Source: Gammaproteobacteria bacterium
GTDB taxonomy: Bacteria; Pseudomonadota; Gammaproteobacteria; HTCC5015
NCBI GenBank assembly: GCA_013817245.1
Contig: JACDDA010000001.1
Span: forward strand, 372,001 to 436,000
DNA length: 64,000 bases
Direction of reading: 5' to 3'
Shown here piece after piece: positions 31,905 to 41,552 of the stretch. The notes beneath the pieces are model-generated. The model had not been told where the DNA came from and did no database searches. It worked only from the letters and a program-made list of their open reading frames with translations. The translations under genes were made by a program, and so were the position numbers. Positions within the stretch are counted from its first letter, which is position 1. Each line of letters begins with the position of its first letter.

Positions 31905-34900
31905 CTAGACAGATTCGCGACCTAATAAAGCATCAATTTCTTGCATTAATTCCACTTCTTGGAAAGGTTTGCCTAAATAACGCTCAACGCCAATTTTGCG
32001 TGCACGTTCTCGATGTTTTTCGCCGGTGCGAGAAGTAATCATAATAATGGGAATGTGTTGCAAACGCGGATCACCGCGCACATGCGAAGCCAATTCGAAA
32101 CCATCCATACGTGGCATTTCAATATCCATCAAGAACAAATCAGGTATATGATCACGTAATTGTTCAATTGCGTCTAAACCATCTTTAGCCGTTAGAATTT
32201 CTAAATTATGCCGCGCCAAAATACGCGCGGTTACTTTACGAATGGTGATTGAATCATCCACTATCATGACTACGTGTTTGCTACGAGTTGCGTGCGTAAT
32301 GGTTTGTTCAACTTGTTGTTCTTCCGCTTCTGCTTCAAATTGCGTTAGCGCTGTATCGCGCTCTGAACGCATTAATGCGCCAGGTTCTAAAATTAACGCA
32401 ACACGACCATCAGCTAAGATCGTGGCACCCGATATGCCGGGCAAAGAAGAAATTTGTGAACCCACGGGTTTTACGACGATTTCGCGACGACCCAACATAT
32501 TATCAACATAAGCTGCTAGGCGGCGTTCGCCCGCGCGGATAAGCAATAATGAAAACTGAGTTTCGGTATTTAAATTAGCGGGTTTAGGTACTGCTAAAAC
32601 CGAACCCAAATAGAACATGTGATAAGCATCACCGGCATATTGATACTCTGTTACTTCCCCACTGAGATTTTTTTCAACATCTTGATTTGATATACGCGCG
32701 ACACCTTCGATGACCGCTAAGGAAATAGCGTAAACATCTTCGCCGACTTGAATTAATAGTGCCTGATTAATCGCTAAGGTTAATGGCAAACGAATACTAA
32801 AAACAGTACCTTTGCCTTTCTTCGAATTAATGATTAATGAACCGCCTAACTCTTTAATTTCAGTATCCACTACGTCCATGCCGACACCACGACCGGCAAG
32901 TTGGCTCACGCTATCCGCGGTACTAAAACCTTCGTGCAAAATAAACTGCATGACTTCTTGATCACTGCGAGGATCATTGGCGGCCATCAAACCTTTTTCA
33001 ATGGCTTTGCGTCGAATAATGGCAGGATCAATGCCGCGGCCATCATCAGCGACATTCATAACAATATAAGAGCCGTCGCGTTCAATGGAGACTTGAATAA
33101 TACCCGTTTCATTTTTATCAGCAGCACGACGTTCTTCGGGTGTTTCAATGCCGTGAAACACCGCGTTGCGCAGCATATGCTCTAACGGTGCCAACATCCG
33201 ATCTTGCACGCTACGATCAATTTCTTGCTCCGCGCCTAAGACTCTTAATTCGACTTTCTTTTTTAATTGTTGTGCCGTTTGACGCACCAAACGACGCAAT
33301 CGATTGGTTAAGCCTTCGAAACGCACCATGCGAGTTTGCAGTAATTCTTCTTGCAACTCGGTGCTAACACGCGATTGCTGCAACACCATTACTTCTGAAT
33401 CACGTACCAAATCACCTAAGGCATCACGAATATTTTCAATATCATTGGCGCTTTCAGCTAAAGAACGCGATAGCTGTTGCATATTAGAATAACGATCCAT
33501 TTCTAAGGGATCAAAATCTTCATTTGGATTATCCATTTCTCGTTCAACACGCGAAGCAATTTGCGCTTCGGTTTGCATATCCATATCACGTAACTGCAAG
33601 CGCAAACGACGTACTGTTTGTTCTAATTCACCTAAGTTGAAAGTAATATCGGTAAATTGTTTACCTAATCGAGATTGATAAATATTTACTTCGCCAGCAA
33701 AATTTACCATCGCATCTAAACGATCAGCACGTACGCGAATCAAATCTTGTTGGATTTGTGTAGCCGCACTCGGTAAATCTTTATCGCCGACATCAGTGAC
33801 ATCGGGCATGTCAAAACCAATCGCTTGCTTCGCATCCATTTCGCGACGCACTGCTAACATTTGCGCTTCAGCCGATGATACGTCTGCTGCAAAAATCACA
33901 TTCGACCCCGTTTTTTCGGGCTCTTCGGGCACTTGTACGGCCTGATGGACAGCGGTGGTTTCTGGCAGATTGCCGTGCCGCGCAGCTTCCAATAACGCAG
34001 CATATTCAGGCGTTAGATAGGGCATTTGTCCTTGTCGCACTTGTTCTAACATGCTGGACAATCGATCCACTGCTTCTTGTAATACTCGTTGCAAAGCCGG
34101 TGTCATCTTTAGTTTTTTGTTGCCGATAGGAATAAATAAAGATTCCATGGCATGCGCTAAATCGCCGATGCCCGACAAACTCGCCATATGCGCACTGCCT
34201 TTTAAGGTATGCAACTGACGCAAGATTTCTGAAAAACTTTCTGTGCTATAACCTGACTCTAACCAGGTCTGCAATGCATGATCGGTGGATTCCACCATAT
34301 CAGGCGCTTCTTCCATAAATATATCGAGCAACTCAGAATCTATTTCTTCGGTAATCATCGAACCGGTTTTTTGTTGTTGCGTTTCTCGAAACGATTCAAC
34401 CCGCGGCTGGCTTTGCGCCAAACATTCCTGCAAGCGTATTGTTAAATTTTGCTCGTCAATTAATTCTGCGGTGTGTTCGTGCAAGTATTCCAAACTAGCG
34501 TCAACATAACGCACTAATTCATCTAATAAACTTAATTCTAATGCGGCCCATTGCTCACCTAGTTCGATGAGATTATTAGAATGCAACTCCATCGCTTTGG
34601 CCATTTCAGCCATGCCTTTACATTTCGCAGTTTTAGCGCTGCCGTGCATAGTATGTAAAGCACGAATTAAAACTTCTTTGTCTTTTGCTGTTACGTTGGT
34701 GTGTCGAGCTGTTTGAGTAAAGCCGGTGATAACTTTATTGAGATGACGAACTTCATCGGTAAATATTTCTAATAGTACAGAGTCAATCTGTACTGCGGGG
34801 CCGACGTTTGTCGGGAGCTTTTTTGCAGTATCAATCTCCTCTTCCAGAGACAACAACTCTATTTCATCGTTATCACTGCTGTCATTATCGGCTTCAGCAA

Positions 34901-37670
34901 AAAAATCTTCGTGGCCAAACTCATCTAAAGAAGGTTCTTCTAAATTAATTCCATCGAGCTCGGCTATTAAAGAATCACTAGCAGAAGGCGTTTCAATGTT
35001 AGCGAATTGATCTAGTTCATCTATATCAGCAAAATTATCTAATTCAATAGAATCCGTACTGCGTCGTGCGGCCATGGGCACACTAGTTGTTTCCAACATA
35101 ATTTCTTCGCGCGCCATTTCTTCGCCGCCGAAATTATCGTCATCGCCGATATCATTACTGACATCACCATCAGCAACTTCTAATAAAATTTGTTCGGATT
35201 CAGCCGGTTCTTCCGCAAGCGTGGATTCATCCATGCGACGTAATGCACCTAACGACACTTGTTCTGCCTGCTGCATTAATTCAAAAACATTATCGGCGGG
35301 TTGTTCGTCGCCGCGCAGCTGCGCAATAAGTTGCGGCAGAACGGTAATTGCTTCTTCAATGACTGCAAATAATGCAGGCGAAGTATTAATAGTGCCTTCA
35401 ATAAAACGATTCAACATCGTTTCCATCGCCCAAGCAAACTCACCAATGAGCGTTGCGCCCATCAATCGGCCACTGCCTTTTAAGGTATGGAAAGAACGAC
35501 GAATAGTGGTAACCGCTTCACCGCTGCCATGATCTTGTTGCCACAGCGGGAAATATTCATTTAAGCGATTTAATTCTTCTAATGCTTCTTCAATAAAAAT
35601 TTCTAGAATTTCTTCATCGGCATCTTGGCCAATAATTTGCAGATGCGCGTATTTCTCTGTCAGTTCCGCATGGCTAAGGAGGCGTTTTTTAGAAACTGGA
35701 ACCGTCGCAGCGGGAGCTGATGCAATTACTCTCGATGAGAAATTCATTTCATCATCAACAACCGCTGCATCGATATCAAGTGAATGTATGTCTGAACTTA
35801 AGTCAGCCGCTAAGGCGGATAACTCGCCCGTTATATCTTCTAAAGTAGGGCCATTACCTTCGCCGTCAACCGCCTCAAACTCAGAGGTTAAATCATCTAA
35901 ACTGATGCCATCGTCTTCAAAAATATTGTCGTCATTTTCATATTCTGAAACATCGCCCTGCACATTACCTGAACGCAAGCGTGACAATGCATCTTCTGCC
36001 GCTGCCACGTATAAATCCATTTCCATACGATTTTCAGCGGCCGCCTCAAGAAAACATTCTATGTTGGTGACAACATCCGCTAGGCGATCTTGTTCCCGCT
36101 CCGATAATGGGCGCGGTTTAGCAATTAAGGTTTGTACAAAATAATCGTGCATGCCTGCAATCACGCCCACCACAGCGTCTAAAGGCGAAACGAACATTGC
36201 GCCGGCTAACTCTTTTAATGCTGGTGGAATTTCTTTTAAATGCTCGACTTCGTTATCTTGGACATAACGTAAAAATGCATCTTTTAATCGCGAAATGTTT
36301 TTATAAGCTTCATTTACAACCGCACCAATAACACGTTGATTATCGGAAGTGGTTTTATTATCGGCTTCACTAACACGCGCATTAACATTGGCTGGTTCTG
36401 GCTGACGATGATGAACATAGGCTTCAAGTTCATTTTCGACAATCAACAAAACGCCGGCGGCTTGCATCAATGCATTTTCTGATGGTGCAGTATCTAGTTT
36501 AATAGCGGCGTCTAATTTATTACGGCCATCTAATACGCTTTCGCGTGCTCCGCCCATTCCCAACATGCCTAAGGTATCAGCAATCTTGGTATATAAAGGT
36601 AAGACTTCCCGAATACGATTAATATCTTTATTGGCCGTCTCCGCGAAGATTTCGAGCAAATCTTTGGCTTGATTAACATCTTCATGCACCGCTTCCGCGA
36701 CTTTTTCTAGCAGCTCTTGAGTTGGCCCGGTCATTTGTTGTTCGGCGCGCGCGCGATCTTCATCACTCGCTAAATAACGATCTAAATTAAAATCTTTTTG
36801 AACTTGCACGATAGTGTCGCTAACTGGTTTAGCGCGTGCTACGTAATACAGAATGTTTTTTGTGAGTTGTTCTGGTAACGTTTTGACAAAGGTTTTTTCG
36901 GGTTGCTCGCTCAGATTTTTTATTTGTCTATCAACTTTACCCATTAAAGACTTCAATGCAACGCTCGCATCAACACCTTTTTTTGCTAAGGCTTCAGTAA
37001 TCGCGAGTGACACCCACCATAAACGCCGACTCGCATCATCATTAGCGGCGCGGCGTAAGCGACTAATCACTTGCCGCATGCGCTTTAAACCCGCTTCTGA
37101 ATCTTGGCCTTTAAACCAACCTAACAAGCCTAATTGATAGTGATGACGCAATTGTTTGGCGAGCGCTTGGATATCTTCGCCACTGCTTTTTTGTGCAGCA
37201 CTTGCCGCACCATCGTAAGTACCCGTAGCAACAGAGGTATCAGGAAAGAACAAAACATTTTCAGATAATAAAGCCGCATTGCGACAAGCACGTAAATCAT
37301 TTAATAAAGGCAACAACACCATTGGCACGTCTTTATTGCCAGCAGCCAAACTATCAAGATAACTGGGTAATTTAAAAACCGCTGCTAATAAAACTTCTTC
37401 TGCATTTTCACGGTTGGGAACAGTGTCATCGCGTAAACCACGAACCACTTCTTCCATTTCTTCGCATAATAAAGACGCGCCATATATTTCAACAAGCGAC
37501 AAAGTCCCGCGGACTTGGCGTAATAAATTAATAATTTCATCAAGACGTCCGCGATCATCTGGTGCTTCAATAAAAGCTTCCAACATCCGTTGAATTTCAA
37601 CGATGATCTGCTGGAGCTCTTCTTTAACCCATTTGAGCGAATTAAATTGGACTGTGTTTCCCAACTGCAT
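31905..37670 (-). CDS. chpA: Hybrid chemosensory histidine kinase ChpA
   Basis: ChpA is the CheA-type kinase that controls twitching motility and, in P. aeruginosa, cAMP levels. The 1921-residue protein has degenerate Hpt-like helical modules in its first 600 residues and three canonical Hpt sites (HTLKGSGR, His728; HTMHGSAK, His1006; HTLKGSAH, His1154). Dimerisation and catalytic domains follow (HMLRNAVFHGIE, VADDGRGIDP, GRGVGMDVV), then a CheW-like domain and a C-terminal receiver with phospho-acceptor Asp1849 in LFLMDIEMPRMDG. P. aeruginosa ChpA is longer (about 2470) with more phosphotransfer sites. Acidic low-complexity linkers separate the Hpt modules. Confidence 0.95.
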   Translation of the reverse strand: MQLGNTVQFNSLKWVKEELQQIIVEIQRMLEAFIEAPDDRGRLDEIINLLRQVRGTLSLVEIYGASLLCEEMEEVVRGLRDDTVPNRENAEEVLLAAVFKLPSYLDSLAAGNKDVPMVLLPLLNDLRACRNAALLSENVLFFPDTSVATGTYDGAASAAQKSSGEDIQALAKQLRHHYQLGLLGWFKGQDSEAGLKRMRQVISRLRRAANDDASRRLWWVSLAITEALAKKGVDASVALKSLMGKVDRQIKNLSEQPEKTFVKTLPEQLTKNILYYVARAKPVSDTIVQVQKDFNLDRYLASDEDRARAEQQMTGPTQELLEKVAEAVHEDVNQAKDLLEIFAETANKDINRIREVLPLYTKIADTLGMLGMGGARESVLDGRNKLDAAIKLDTAPSENALMQAAGVLLIVENELEAYVHHRQPEPANVNARVSEADNKTTSDNQRVIGAVVNEAYKNISRLKDAFLRYVQDNEVEHLKEIPPALKELAGAMFVSPLDAVVGVIAGMHDYFVQTLIAKPRPLSEREQDRLADVVTNIECFLEAAAENRMEMDLYVAAAEDALSRLRSGNVQGDVSEYENDDNIFEDDGISLDDLTSEFEAVDGEGNGPTLEDITGELSALAADLSSDIHSLDIDAAVVDDEMNFSSRVIASAPAATVPVSKKRLLSHAELTEKYAHLQIIGQDADEEILEIFIEEALEELNRLNEYFPLWQQDHGSGEAVTTIRRSFHTLKGSGRLMGATLIGEFAWAMETMLNRFIEGTINTSPALFAVIEEAITVLPQLIAQLRGDEQPADNVFELMQQAEQVSLGALRRMDESTLAEEPAESEQILLEVADGDVSNDIGDDDNFGGEEMAREEIMLETTSVPMAARRSTDSIELDNFADIDELDQFANIETPSASDSLIAELDGINLEEPSLDEFGHEDFFAEADNDSSDNDEIELLSLEEEIDTAKKLPTNVGPAVQIDSVLLEIFTDEVRHLNKVITGFTQTARHTNVTAKDKEVLIRALHTMHGSAKTAKCKGMAEMAKAMELHSNNLIELGEQWAALELSLLDELVRYVDASLEYLHEHTAELIDEQNLTIRLQECLAQSQPRVESFRETQQQKTGSMITEEIDSELLDIFMEEAPDMVESTDHALQTWLESGYSTESFSEILRQLHTLKGSAHMASLSGIGDLAHAMESLFIPIGNKKLKMTPALQRVLQEAVDRLSSMLEQVRQGQMPYLTPEYAALLEAARHGNLPETTAVHQAVQVPEEPEKTGSNVIFAADVSSAEAQMLAVRREMDAKQAIGFDMPDVTDVGDKDLPSAATQIQQDLIRVRADRLDAMVNFAGEVNIYQSRLGKQFTDITFNLGELEQTVRRLRLQLRDMDMQTEAQIASRVEREMDNPNEDFDPLEMDRYSNMQQLSRSLAESANDIENIRDALGDLVRDSEVMVLQQSRVSTELQEELLQTRMVRFEGLTNRLRRLVRQTAQQLKKKVELRVLGAEQEIDRSVQDRMLAPLEHMLRNAVFHGIETPEERRAADKNETGIIQVSIERDGSYIVMNVADDGRGIDPAIIRRKAIEKGLMAANDPRSDQEVMQFILHEGFSTADSVSQLAGRGVGMDVVDTEIKELGGSLIINSKKGKGTVFSIRLPLTLAINQALLIQVGEDVYAISLAVIEGVARISNQDVEKNLSGEVTEYQYAGDAYHMFYLGSVLAVPKPANLNTETQFSLLLIRAGERRLAAYVDNMLGRREIVVKPVGSQISSLPGISGATILADGRVALILEPGALMRSERDTALTQFEAEAEEQQVEQTITHATRSKHVVMIVDDSITIRKVTARILARHNLEILTAKDGLDAIEQLRDHIPDLFLMDIEMPRMDGFELASHVRGDPRLQHIPIIMITSRTGEKHRERARKIGVERYLGKPFQEVELMQEIDALLGRESV

Positions 37671-37703
37671 AATGAAAACCCGGAGCTAGCTCGCAAGCCC
37701 GCT

Positions 37704-39785
37704 CTAGTTAATCGCCACAGTGGTGACATCACCGGATTCTGGCAGCTTAAAGCCCGAAACTGATTGCCGTAATTCGTTGGCTAGTTCCGTTAAGTTACCT
37801 ACCGATTGACTTGCTTCGCCCGTACCTTCATACGTTTCTTTAGTAATGTTTTGAATAACATTCATTGATTGTGAAATCTCAATTGCATTTCCAGCTTGTT
37901 CACTCGCTTGACGTGAAATGCCTTGAATCAAATCTGCCAGTTGTTTAGAAACCGATTCAATTTCATTCAACGCCGCGCCCGCATCTTCTGCGAGTTTCGC
38001 ACCCGTTACTACACCCGCGGTGCTTTGTTCCATCGAACTGACCGCTTCATTCGTATCCGCCTGAATGGTTTCAACCAGCACGGAGATCTGTTTTGTTGCA
38101 GCCGAGGCACGTTCTGCCAAACGCTGAACTTCGTCCGCGACCACCGCGAAACCGCGGCCCGCATCACCGGCCGATGAAGCCTGAATGGCGGCGTTTAACG
38201 CTAGAATATTCGTACGGTCGGCAATATCAGTAATCAGCAATACGATTTCACCGATCTGTTGCGATGATTCACCCAATCGTTTAATTCGTTTTGACGTTTC
38301 TTGAATCGTTTCACGAATGGAATCCATACCTTCAATATTACGACGCACCGTTTCCGCACCTTTATGCGCGATCTCAACTGACTTCAGCGCTACTTCTGAA
38401 GAATTCAAAGCGTTCTTCGATACTTGCTCCATGGTTTTCGCCATGCGCGAAATAGCATTGGTAGTAGTCGTAATTTCACTAGTTTGTTGTTGCGATGCAT
38501 CGGTCAAACGATTCGCAATATTTTGCGTTTGACGAGTCGCTTGCGATACCCGCGCTACTGTATTGTGAATAGCTTCTACCAACGAACGCAATGCGTCGAT
38601 AGAGAAATTAATAGAATCCGCAATAGCGCCGGTAATATCTTCCGTTACGGTCGCGTGCGCGGTTAAATCACCTTCTGCAAGGTGAGTCATTTCATCTAGT
38701 AAACGCAAAATAGCTTCTTGATTACGACGATTAATTTCTTGTGATTCGGCCGCACGATAACGCGCATCGCGGAACTGTAATACAGTTAACAAGCCAGCAG
38801 AAAATACCGTGATCAAAGCGGCCAAAATACCTACCACAATCGTCCCGCCATTTTGATCATCTAATTCATTAATGGCTTTTTCTAAACGTACGGCAGCTTC
38901 TAATAACTCAGGAGATGTTAATTGAATATCTCCTGCTGCATCTTTTACTTCAGACAACAACGGCGCTTGAGTAACAATCGTCGCTACCGCACCCTCCACT
39001 GACGTAACAATTTTTTGGGCTTGCACTAATTTTGTTACTGCTCGATCCGATTTAACGCGCGGAATGTTTAATTCTTGGCTGCCATGTAATAGACCATCTA
39101 GTACGCGACCAAAGAAATCAAAGTCGCGACCAAACTGCTCAACTGCGGTTGCCGCTTCTTGATTGCCATTTAAAATTAAATTCAAGTTACTTTGAGCACG
39201 CTCAACAAATAAAGATTGTCGCGATGCCATATATAAAGTTTGCATATTGTTGGCGTCTTGCACCAAATCACCGGCCGAACTTTCCACTATACTTTCAATC
39301 TCTTTAAGCGCTTTCGTTACTTCAGTTACGCGCGCTGCCACATTCTTAACTGAATCGCGATTACTGATAATGACATTTATGTTCAACAGGAAGTCTTGCT
39401 CCCATTTGTTGACCATGTTTTCCAAATCTTTTTCTGGTGTTTCAGGAAACGCAGGCAAACCTGTTTCAGGATTACCATTGCGAATAATATTCAACGTTTC
39501 TTGAAAACGATCGCGATATTTTTCTAAGCGTTCAAACGCAGCAGAGTTACCGCTGGCGGCTTCTACCGCAGTGGTAGTAATGCGTTGCGACAGTAATTTT
39601 TGTTCGGCAATGTAACCCAGGTTTTCACTATTGAATTGATTCATAAACCATGCAAACAAGAACGTGATGATAACGACCACCAACGATACAAAACCGGCAA
39701 CGGCAACGAAAAACTTCAATGCATTGCCTACTAGCAATCCACGAAAATCCGTCGGTCTGCGCATGCTTTGGCCAAATAAACCCAT
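37704..39785 (-). CDS. pilJ: Twitching-motility methyl-accepting chemotaxis protein PilJ
   Basis: PilJ is the receptor of the Pil-Chp pathway. The 693-residue protein has an N-terminal transmembrane helix (about 25-50), a long periplasmic region with two helical PilJ-type repeats (one with EQKLLSQRITTTAVEA, one with TLYMASRQSLFVERAQSNL), a second transmembrane helix near 315-340, a HAMP-like linker and a cytoplasmic signalling domain with the hairpin tip IADRTNILALNAAIQASSAGDAGRGFAVVADEVQ (given here only to locate it, about residues 520-553). Length matches P. aeruginosa PilJ (682). Confidence 0.95.
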   Translation of the reverse strand: MGLFGQSMRRPTDFRGLLVGNALKFFVAVAGFVSLVVVIITFLFAWFMNQFNSENLGYIAEQKLLSQRITTTAVEAASGNSAAFERLEKYRDRFQETLNIIRNGNPETGLPAFPETPEKDLENMVNKWEQDFLLNINVIISNRDSVKNVAARVTEVTKALKEIESIVESSAGDLVQDANNMQTLYMASRQSLFVERAQSNLNLILNGNQEAATAVEQFGRDFDFFGRVLDGLLHGSQELNIPRVKSDRAVTKLVQAQKIVTSVEGAVATIVTQAPLLSEVKDAAGDIQLTSPELLEAAVRLEKAINELDDQNGGTIVVGILAALITVFSAGLLTVLQFRDARYRAAESQEINRRNQEAILRLLDEMTHLAEGDLTAHATVTEDITGAIADSINFSIDALRSLVEAIHNTVARVSQATRQTQNIANRLTDASQQQTSEITTTTNAISRMAKTMEQVSKNALNSSEVALKSVEIAHKGAETVRRNIEGMDSIRETIQETSKRIKRLGESSQQIGEIVLLITDIADRTNILALNAAIQASSAGDAGRGFAVVADEVQRLAERASAATKQISVLVETIQADTNEAVSSMEQSTAGVVTGAKLAEDAGAALNEIESVSKQLADLIQGISRQASEQAGNAIEISQSMNVIQNITKETYEGTGEASQSVGNLTELANELRQSVSGFKLPESGDVTTVAIN

Positions 39786-39831
39786 AACTACTCTCCGTTA
39801 AATGCTTTACACAAACGAGATGTCTTCAGCA

Positions 39832-40386
39832 TCACGCGTGCTGCCGTTCGGCAATGTCTAAAAATTTTTCATTCATCGTAAACGCATGGAAATCAAAAAC
39901 GGGCCATGAATCATAGCCGCGTCGAAAATGACCTTTCGTATACGGCGCGAGCTTTTCATCAACGATGGCTTGCGCATTTACAAATTCTTCTGCGCTCAAG
40001 TTCTTCAAACCTGTCACGCCGGTTACTACCAAACCCACTAGCGACGTACCTAAACGAAACAAAATAGTCCGATCCCCGCGTTTTACCGTGCGCCGCGTAT
40101 CATACAAGTAACCATGAACATCCATGATCGGCACTAACGTGCCACGCACATTCGCAATACCGTAAAACCAAAAACGGCTCCAAGGGATCCGTGTGCAATT
40201 AACCGTTTCTAAAATTTCCGATACTTGATCCATATTAACGATCAATTCGGTTTCACCAATTTTAAAACCTAAACCACGCCATTCGGTAGTTTTCTGCAAC
40301 GTCCGATGTTGTCCACGACCTTCACGCGCACGTGCATGTGCGTCTAACTCTTTTAACAATACCACCGGCGTTACATTTGCCGGCAT
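39832..40386 (-). CDS. pilI: CheW-like adaptor PilI
   Basis: PilI couples PilJ to ChpA. The 184-residue CheW-domain protein has WRGLGFKIGETELIVNMDQVSEIL near 37, FYGIANVRGTLVPIMDVHGYL near 74 and GLVVTGVTGLKNL near 116. The ATG at 40386 shares one base with the pilH stop (TGATG), implying translational coupling; a TTG one codon upstream is less likely. Confidence 0.92.
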   Translation of the reverse strand: MPANVTPVVLLKELDAHARAREGRGQHRTLQKTTEWRGLGFKIGETELIVNMDQVSEILETVNCTRIPWSRFWFYGIANVRGTLVPIMDVHGYLYDTRRTVKRGDRTILFRLGTSLVGLVVTGVTGLKNLSAEEFVNAQAIVDEKLAPYTKGHFRRGYDSWPVFDFHAFTMNEKFLDIAERQHA

Positions 40387-40751
40387 CAAACGCTGCCTAA
40401 TAAAGAGCCTAACCGGCCAATTAAATCATCTTCTTCTACCGGCTTGACCAAATAATCCAAAGCGCCTTGACGCATGCCCCATACTTTATCGGTAGCACCG
40501 CCTTTGGTGGTCAACATAATGATGGGGATATTCGCCGTACGCGCATCTTTAGTCAGTTGGCGCGTGGCTTGAAAACCATTCATGCCGGGCATTACCACAT
40601 CCATCAAAATGGCATCGGGTAATTCGGTTTGCGCTAAACGCACGCCATCTTCACCGGTGTTCGCTACCAATACCTCATAATGATGCTTTTCAAGGTAGGT
40701 TTTAACGACATAGGTTTCAGTAGGGGAATCATCAACAACTAAAATTTTCAT
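40386..40751 (-). CDS. pilH: Twitching-motility response regulator PilH
   Basis: This is a 121-residue single-domain receiver. It has acidic residues in LVVDDSPTE (about 5-13), phospho-acceptor Asp in AILMDVVMPGMNGFQATRQL near 52, and the conserved Thr and Lys in MLTTKGG and LVKPVEE. I place the start at 40751, where GGAGA lies seven bases upstream and the protein begins MKILVVDD like its homologues; an in-frame upstream start would add seven residues. In P. aeruginosa PilH acts opposite to PilG and favours retraction. Confidence 0.94.
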   Translation of the reverse strand: MKILVVDDSPTETYVVKTYLEKHHYEVLVANTGEDGVRLAQTELPDAILMDVVMPGMNGFQATRQLTKDARTANIPIIMLTTKGGATDKVWGMRQGALDYLVKPVEEDDLIGRLGSLLGSV

Positions 40752-40806
40752 GGCCGTCTCTCCAGCAGACAACGTACGTTCATTCCTTGGAATTTTGTTT
40801 TACGCA

Positions 40807-41190
40807 TTAACTGCCAACATGCTCTTTAATAGCGCCTAACAAATCCTCTTTAGTAAAAGGTTTGGTTAAGTATTTTTCAGAACCGACAATACGGCCCCGC
40901 GCGCGATCAAAAATGCTGTCTTTGCTCGACAACATCACCACTGGCGTGGATTTAAACATGCTGTTGTTTTTAATCAGCGCACACGTTTGATAACCATCCA
41001 AACGCGGCATCATGATGTCGACAAAAATAATGTCGGGTTTGTGCTCACTGATTTTAGCTAAAGCCTCAAAACCATCACTCGCGGTGATAACTTCGCAGCC
41101 CACTTTTTTAAGTAAACTTTCGGCAGTTCGCCGAATAGTTTTACTATCATCAATGACCATGACCTTGAGGCCAGTTAATTCTTCGCTCAT
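40807..41190 (-). CDS. pilG: Twitching-motility response regulator PilG
   Basis: This 127-residue receiver domain is very close to P. aeruginosa PilG: KVMVIDDSKTIRRTAESLLKKVG at about 9-31, phospho-acceptor Asp in IIFVDIMMPRLDGYQTC near 58, MLSSKDS and YLTKPFTKEDLL. PilG promotes pilus extension and adenylate cyclase activation in Pseudomonas. It is the first gene of the pilGHIJ-chpAC operon and is divergent from gshA. Confidence 0.96.
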   Translation of the reverse strand: MSEELTGLKVMVIDDSKTIRRTAESLLKKVGCEVITASDGFEALAKISEHKPDIIFVDIMMPRLDGYQTCALIKNNSMFKSTPVVMLSSKDSIFDRARGRIVGSEKYLTKPFTKEDLLGAIKEHVGS

Positions 41191-41552
41191 AAGCCTACGT
41201 GATCTTTGTCGCGGTTATCCATTATCCGGTTATGCCTTCAAGGCAATAACCAGCTGTTTTTTGTTCGTCCCCATAGGCCAAACGCACTCGGGGTCGAGCG
41301 TTCCAAAATGTAGCCCAACTGACTCTTCTAAGCAATAAAAATGCACACAAAATAAGCCACTTAGCCGATATTCTTGATGATTGGCTTAAAATCACTCATT
41401 ACTCTCTAACTATTGTTATCCGACCGCCTAAAAAATTCCCACGAGCACGCCATTCGCTTACTCCAACAAAATATCCACGACGCTAAATAAACGAAGCGCG
41501 GCCTTATTCAGCTAAACTACCACAACGCTCTTTTCTCACATGGTATCAAACG
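41191..41552. promoter_or_regulatory. Divergent intergenic region between pilG and gshA
   Basis: These 362 bases hold no gene that I can recognise. They should contain the pilG operon promoter and the gshA promoter, though no strong sigma70 pair stands out. A hairpin lies at 41228-41251 (GGTTATGCCTT pairing with AAGGC-A-ATAACC), followed on the plus strand by a T-run at 41256-41262. It falls in the 5' leader of the pilG transcript. Confidence 0.45.

Noticed and set aside
32242-36144. Several plus-strand open frames opposite chpA.
   Set aside because: They mirror the Glu/Ala-rich coding strand of ChpA, giving serine- and cysteine-rich translations with no recognisable domain.
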